Shown here piece after piece: positions 5,973 to 9,078 of a stretch of DNA of 9,078 nucleotides. The stretch's first letter is position 1. Each line of letters begins with the position of its first letter. The translations under genes and the position numbers were made by a program. Under the pieces are notes generated by a model that was given only the letters and a program-made list of their open reading frames with translations, ran no database searches and was not told the DNA's origin. This DNA comes from Bacteroidales bacterium UBA1035 (GTDB lineage: Bacteria; Bacteroidota; Bacteroidia; Bacteroidales; Dysgonomonadaceae): positions 1 through 9,078 of the forward strand of contig DCEG01000072.1 in NCBI GenBank assembly GCA_002316835.1, given 5' to 3'.

Positions 5973-7361
5973 ATGTCGGAAAAATTGAAGAAAAAAGGGA
6001 TAAGTTTGTTATTCGCGTTACTTTTCTTTGCGTCACTGTCTGCTCAATTTCAACCCAACTGGGAGTCGCTGGACAAAAGAGAAACACCTCAATGGTGGAA
6101 AGATGCTAAATTCGGTATTTTTATTCACTGGGGATTGTATTCAGTTCCGGCTTATGCACCCGTAAACGAAGTGGATGGAATTTATGAAAAATATGCCGAA
6201 CATTATTACAACCGTCTTTTAACAGGTAACAAGTTTTTTCAGGATTTCCACACAAAACAATACGGTGAAGATTTTAAATACGGCGATTTTGCAGCCGCGT
6301 TTAAAGCCGAATATTTTAACCCCGATTATTGGGCTGAACTTTTTAAGGAAGCCGGCGCAAAATATGTTGTACTGACGTCTAAACATCACGATGGCTTTTG
6401 TTTATGGCCAAGTACGCAATCGCCTCATTGGAATAGTGTTGTAATGGGTCCTCATGCCGATTTAATTGGTAAATTATCCACATCAGTGCGTAATGCCGAT
6501 TTACGTTTTGGATTATATTATTCACTACTTGAATGGGCGCATCCGCTGTATTCTCAACCTACAATAGAAAAATGGGTAGATACCCACATGATTCCACAAA
6601 TGAAAGAACTCGTAAACAATTACAAACCCGAAGTTATTTTTTCCGACGGAGAATGGGATTACGACAGTAAAGCGCTGAAAAGCGAAGAATTTCTTGCCTG
6701 GCTATACAATGATTCCCCGGTAAAAAACACGGTAGTAGTTAACGATCGCTGGGGAAAAGAAACCAGAAGCAAACACGGTGGTTACTACACCACAGAGTAT
6801 GATTTGGTGCACAATCAGGAAGGGATCGGGGATAAGGCTGATCATCCGTGGGAAGAAAGTCGGGGAATTGGCACATCCTATGGATATAACCGGTTTGAAA
6901 CAACAGCGCATTACCTTTCCTCAAAACAACTGATCGATATTCTTATCGATAAAGTGACCAACGGTGGTAATTTTCTATTGAACATTGGCCCAGATGCAAC
7001 GGGCATGATACCCGTAATTATGCAGGAAAGATTACTCGACATAGGTAAATGGCTGAAGGTAAACGGGGAATCCATATATTCTTCACAACCATGGCGAAGT
7101 CAACATAAACCAAAAAGCAACAACCTCTTTTTTACTCAAAAAGACGGGAGCCTGTACATTATCTTAAAAAAATGGCAAAGGACTCCCATTGTGCTTACCA
7201 ATTTAAAGGGTGCGGGAAAAGTTGAGTTATTAGGATACAAAGGAACAATAAATTCAACACTCCTAAACGGAAGATTGACAATCCCGACACCTATCCTAAC
7301 AGTCGATGAACTACCGTGTGAACATGCCTGGGTATTCAAGGTTTCAAACTTTAAAGAATAG
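5973..7361 (+). CDS. Secreted alpha-L-fucosidase, glycoside hydrolase family 29
   Basis: Retaining exo-alpha-L-fucosidase (EC 3.2.1.51) that removes terminal fucose from glycans; 462 residues. A Sec signal peptide is clear: basic MSEKLKKKG, a hydrophobic core at 10-22 and likely cleavage after SLSA (about residue 24). No lipobox Cys is seen, so it is probably periplasmic. GH29 marks are FGIFIHWGLYSVPAY (47-61), LTSKHHDGFCLW (134-145), the nucleophile in VIFSDGEWDYD (D225), and NGGNFLLNIGPDATG (330-344). E294 in HPWEESRGIGTSYGYN aligns by eye with the acid/base Glu of human FUCA1, and WLYNDSPV...VVVNDRWG (243-260) also resembles FUCA1, suggesting the broad-specificity GH29-A subfamily. A C-terminal beta domain covers about 375-460. 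It sits 95 bases before the sigma factor gene, so it may belong to a glycan-utilisation locus. Confidence 0.95.
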   Translation: MSEKLKKKGISLLFALLFFASLSAQFQPNWESLDKRETPQWWKDAKFGIFIHWGLYSVPAYAPVNEVDGIYEKYAEHYYNRLLTGNKFFQDFHTKQYGEDFKYGDFAAAFKAEYFNPDYWAELFKEAGAKYVVLTSKHHDGFCLWPSTQSPHWNSVVMGPHADLIGKLSTSVRNADLRFGLYYSLLEWAHPLYSQPTIEKWVDTHMIPQMKELVNNYKPEVIFSDGEWDYDSKALKSEEFLAWLYNDSPVKNTVVVNDRWGKETRSKHGGYYTTEYDLVHNQEGIGDKADHPWEESRGIGTSYGYNRFETTAHYLSSKQLIDILIDKVTNGGNFLLNIGPDATGMIPVIMQERLLDIGKWLKVNGESIYSSQPWRSQHKPKSNNLFFTQKDGSLYIILKKWQRTPIVLTNLKGAGKVELLGYKGTINSTLLNGRLTIPTPILTVDELPCEHAWVFKVSNFKE

Positions 7362-7384
7362 CATATTCTAAAAGTTAAATAAAA

Positions 7385-7397
7385 AGGACATTGTCCT
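7385..7397. promoter_or_regulatory. Short palindrome at the sigma-gene promoter
   Basis: AGGACA-T-TGTCCT is a perfect 6-bp inverted repeat with a single central base. It lies just upstream of the -7 element at 7417-7424 and covers the approximate -33 region, so it could be an operator. The one-base centre makes it a poor RNA hairpin, and no U-tract follows, so it is unlikely to be the fucosidase terminator. Confidence 0.3.
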
Positions 7398-7416
7398 AAG
7401 AAACGATTATTTATAG

Positions 7417-7424
7417 TATTTTTG
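7417..7424 (+). promoter_or_regulatory. Candidate -7 promoter element of the ECF sigma gene
   Basis: TATTTTTG matches TAnnTTTG exactly and would start transcription near 7430, about 26 bases before the ATG at 7456. The nearest TTG upstream (7391-7393) is slightly too far, with a 23-base spacer, so the -33 element is poor. Confidence 0.45.
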
Positions 7425-7455
7425 AAATTAGACCCAACAGTGTCTGATCACAAGG

Positions 7456-8019
7456 ATGGACAAGACAACTAGAAATACAACTGAATTTGAAAACGTTTAT
7501 GTTTCTCATTATTCGAGAATGAAACGTTTTGCACAGGAATATGTAATTAGGGAAGAAGATGCGGAAAATATTGTACAAGATGTATTTCTAGACCTATGGG
7601 AACAGAATTTTCTTTTACTGTCACATACCCATCTTTTTGCTTATTTATTTACAGCTGTTAAGAACAAATGCATTGACTTTTTGAGACACAAAACAGTAGT
7701 TCAAAAAACACAGGACAAGTTACAGGAGGACTACATGAAAGCTCTACAAATGAAATTTCATTCGTTAGAAGCTTTCGATGAGAAAATATTTTCTGAACCC
7801 AATATAGAAACAGTTATCAGAAACGCCATTGACAGCCTGCCCGAAAAGTGCCGGCAAATTTTCGTGATGAATAAAATCGATGGTAAAAAGCAGAAGCAAA
7901 TTTCTGAAGAACTCAACATTTCTATTCACACCGTGGAAAGCCAAATGGCAATTGCCTACAAAAAACTAAAAGAAACGTTAAAAGACTTCGTGCCGTTGCT
8001 GATGTTTTTGATTTGTTGA
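7456..8019 (+). CDS. ECF RNA polymerase sigma factor, FecI-like
   Basis: Extracytoplasmic-function sigma-70 factor of 187 residues, a normal length for the Bacteroidota FecI-like group. Region 2 spans about 12-80, with the core-binding and -10 recognition helix DAENIVQDVFLDLW (35-48) and the typical HLFAYLFTAVKNKCIDFLRH (59-78). Region 4 spans about 121-175: SLPEKCRQIFVMNKIDG, then the helix-turn-helix KQISEELNISIHTVESQM (157-173) that reads the -35 element. The hydrophobic tail PLLMFLIC is common in this group. The ATG at 7456 follows ACAAGG. The FecR-type anti-sigma gene lies 261 bases downstream, so this sigma is probably held at the membrane until a SusC/TonB-receptor signal arrives, then turns on a glycan-uptake operon to the right of the window. 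The neighbouring fucosidase may be part of that regulon. Confidence 0.93.
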   Translation: MDKTTRNTTEFENVYVSHYSRMKRFAQEYVIREEDAENIVQDVFLDLWEQNFLLLSHTHLFAYLFTAVKNKCIDFLRHKTVVQKTQDKLQEDYMKALQMKFHSLEAFDEKIFSEPNIETVIRNAIDSLPEKCRQIFVMNKIDGKKQKQISEELNISIHTVESQMAIAYKKLKETLKDFVPLLMFLIC

Positions 8020-8032
8020 TTTTTGACCTGCT

Positions 8033-8119
8033 TCTCGGAGCCCTCTCGGACTCTTCACGGAGTACTCCGTGCGTTTCACGCACCATTCACGGAGCTGCCA
8101 CGGAGTTGTCACGGAGGAA
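8033..8119. repeat. Tandem array of eight ~11-bp units, consensus TCACGGAGNTN
   Basis: Units begin at 8033, 8044, 8055, 8066, 8076, 8087, 8098 and 8109: pitch 11, 11, 11, 10, 11, 11, 11. Best copies read TCACGGAG or CCACGGAG plus three variable bases; the first two are TCTCGGAG/C. The fourth (8066-8075) is degenerate and carries CTCCGTG, the unit core in reverse orientation. The array is GC-rich against AT-rich surroundings and fills the start of the gap between sigma and anti-sigma genes. The 11-bp pitch shifts frame each unit, so it does not encode a protein repeat. Confidence 0.75.
8056..8083. repeat. Adjacent hairpins made by the inverted repeat unit
   Basis: CACGGAGTACTCCGTG (8056-8071) is a perfect 16-bp palindrome. 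The overlapping GTGCGT (8069-8074), loop TTC, ACGCAC (8078-8083) forms a 6-bp stem with a three-base loop. The two share bases 8069-8071, so in RNA they would compete. They could slow or end transcription, or protect the sigma message from decay; no U-tract follows, so an intrinsic terminator is unlikely. Confidence 0.5.
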
Positions 8120-8231
8120 GAACGAAGTAAAAGATGAAAAAACAAATGAATTTAGCGCCTCACAAAATAAAAATGTCCCACCACCACAGTTAACTAAATG
8201 TTTAAATTTCTATTTTTTTTATTTTCTTTTA

Positions 8232-8261
8232 GCGGATTTTTTCATCTCGTTCGTTTATATA
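8232..8261 (+). promoter_or_regulatory. Possible ECF-type promoter before the anti-sigma gene
   Basis: GCGGATTTTTTC (8232-8243) followed by CGTTTATATA (8252-8261) resembles the two-part pattern, G-rich/T-run -35 and CGT-containing -10, that I associate with FecI-like sigma targets in Bacteroidota. It lies 19 bases before the fecR ATG. If real, the sigma factor activates its own anti-sigma gene and the operon downstream. The pattern is recalled, not computed. The preceding 8120-8231 stretch is AT-rich with no gene seen. Confidence 0.35.
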
Positions 8262-8280
8262 TTAAAGAGCAATAAAAGCA

Positions 8281-9078
8281 ATGGACGAAAAACTTTACAA
8301 CTATTTCCTAGGCAAGCTTTCGCAGACAGAAATTTCTGAATTATTCCATCAGTTAGATTCAGATAAGTCGTTGAAGGCCGAGTTTATTCGTCTGCAAAAC
8401 CTATATGCGATCACTCATCTCTCTACTCAATCTATAAACAGAGATGAGGGACAACAACATTTTCATTCATTCTCTCAGCAAATAAAGCGTAAAGCCCAAC
8501 GGAAAATCATTTCGAATATTTTCAAATATGCGGCTGTGGCGGTCATTCTTATTGCCTCAACAGTTTGGGCTACACTTTATTTTTCAGGTGGCGTTAAAGA
8601 TATAACAACTAACACGCTTTATGTTCCTGCCGGACAACGCGCTCAACTTACGCTACAAGACGGTACCGAAGTTTGGCTGAACGCGCAATCAACATTAAAA
8701 TATCCTTCGAATTTCTCAAAGAAAAACCGTGAGGTGGAAATTACCGGCGAAGCTTTTTTCGATGTAGCAAAAGACAAAAAACGTCCGTTTATCGTTTCCA
8801 CACAACATATCGAAATGAAAGTGCTGGGAACTCAGTTTAACGTGTACAGCTACTCCGATGCCGGATACATTCAAACCGATTTGGTGGAGGGTTCGTTGAT
8901 GGTTTATGATAGTCGGTCTCCGCGGGCGAATATCACGTTAGAGCCTAACCAGAAAGTAATTGTGAAAGACGGGGAAATGCTCATCGGAGAAATCGCAAAC
9001 TCAGACTACTTCCTCTGGAAAGAGGGAATTTACACCTTCGAGAACGAGCGATTGCTGGACATTATCGAAAAACTTCAA
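8281..9078 (+). CDS. FecR-family anti-sigma factor, partial (C-terminus beyond right edge)
   Basis: Membrane-spanning anti-sigma factor; 266 codons are visible and the frame is open at the window end, while family members are usually 300-400 residues. The N-terminal cytoplasmic part (1-80) binds the sigma factor; a single transmembrane helix lies at about 82-101 (YAAVAVILIASTVWATLYF). The periplasmic FecR domain follows, with the typical YVPAGQRAQLTLQDGTEVWLN (113-133, given in part), VEITGEAFFDVAKD (152-165), MKVLGTQFNVYSY (179-191) and LEPNQKVIV (220-228). A second domain begins around WKEGIYTFENERLLDII (246-262), which in relatives contacts the outer-membrane receptor. The start ATG 8281 follows AAAGAGCAATAAAAGCA. 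It pairs with the sigma gene at 7456-8019; a SusC/SusD-type pair would be expected to the right. Confidence 0.95.
   Translation, partial: MDEKLYNYFLGKLSQTEISELFHQLDSDKSLKAEFIRLQNLYAITHLSTQSINRDEGQQHFHSFSQQIKRKAQRKIISNIFKYAAVAVILIASTVWATLYFSGGVKDITTNTLYVPAGQRAQLTLQDGTEVWLNAQSTLKYPSNFSKKNREVEITGEAFFDVAKDKKRPFIVSTQHIEMKVLGTQFNVYSYSDAGYIQTDLVEGSLMVYDSRSPRANITLEPNQKVIVKDGEMLIGEIANSDYFLWKEGIYTFENERLLDIIEKLQ

Noticed and set aside
8033..8119. CRISPR array
   Set aside because: Units are only 11 bp with no unique spacers of 25-40 bp and no cas genes nearby.
8134..8193. Possible 19-residue leader peptide (MKKQMNLAPHKIKMSHHHS) after GGAGG at 8113-8117
   Set aside because: The Shine-Dalgarno-like GGAGG is part of the repeat array and about 16 bases from the ATG, too far; no conserved feature supports translation.
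8013..8339. 108-codon plus-strand frame overlapping the end of the sigma gene and the start of fecR
   Set aside because: It runs through the 11-bp repeat array and into fecR in the wrong frame; composition is unlike a protein.

Overview
The window looks like chromosomal DNA of a Bacteroidota, probably a member of the Bacteroidales. The evidence is moderate-to-low GC, weak Shine-Dalgarno sequences, several matches to the Bacteroides vegetative promoter (-7 TAnnTTTG, in the best case with -33 TTTG), a membrane-anchored LytTR regulator, and a FecI-type sigma / FecR anti-sigma pair beside a secreted fucosidase. No prophage, CRISPR array, tRNA or intact transposase gene was seen.

Layout. 1-563 (minus) is the 5' two-thirds or so of an MlaE-type lipid-transport permease, cut by the window edge. 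It diverges from a YgjP/SprT-like zinc metallopeptidase at 669-1388 (plus). A YihY/BrkB-family membrane protein (1457-3004, minus) converges on the peptidase. Just upstream of yihY on the same strand lies the class A RNase P RNA gene, rnpB (about 3023-3385), whose terminator U-tract ends about 12 bases before the yihY start codon. Next is a four-helix membrane LytTR regulator (3461-4315, minus). It is divergent from a DUF6051-like alpha/beta hydrolase (4514-5617, plus). The region between these two holds a 20-bp-pitch direct repeat that looks like a LytTR operator.

The 355-bp gap at 5618-5972 contains a 187-bp MITE-like element with 19-bp inverted repeats and TAA flanks. It sits in what may be the 5' leader of a secreted GH29 alpha-L-fucosidase (5973-7361) that resembles animal lysosomal FUCA1. 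An ECF sigma factor (7456-8019) follows, then an array of eight units of about 11 bp, a possible ECF-type promoter, and a FecR anti-sigma gene (8281 to the right edge).

How the genes may work together. In Bacteroidota a FecI/FecR pair normally controls a downstream SusC/SusD outer-membrane glycan uptake pair, so the right half is probably the left boundary of a glycan-utilisation locus acting on fucosylated glycans. The left half is mostly housekeeping. I see no clearly new multi-gene system. The most interesting signals are non-coding: the LytTR operator candidate, the MITE-like element and the repeat array between sigma and anti-sigma genes. Functional calls rest on motif recognition and recalled family knowledge; no search was run.
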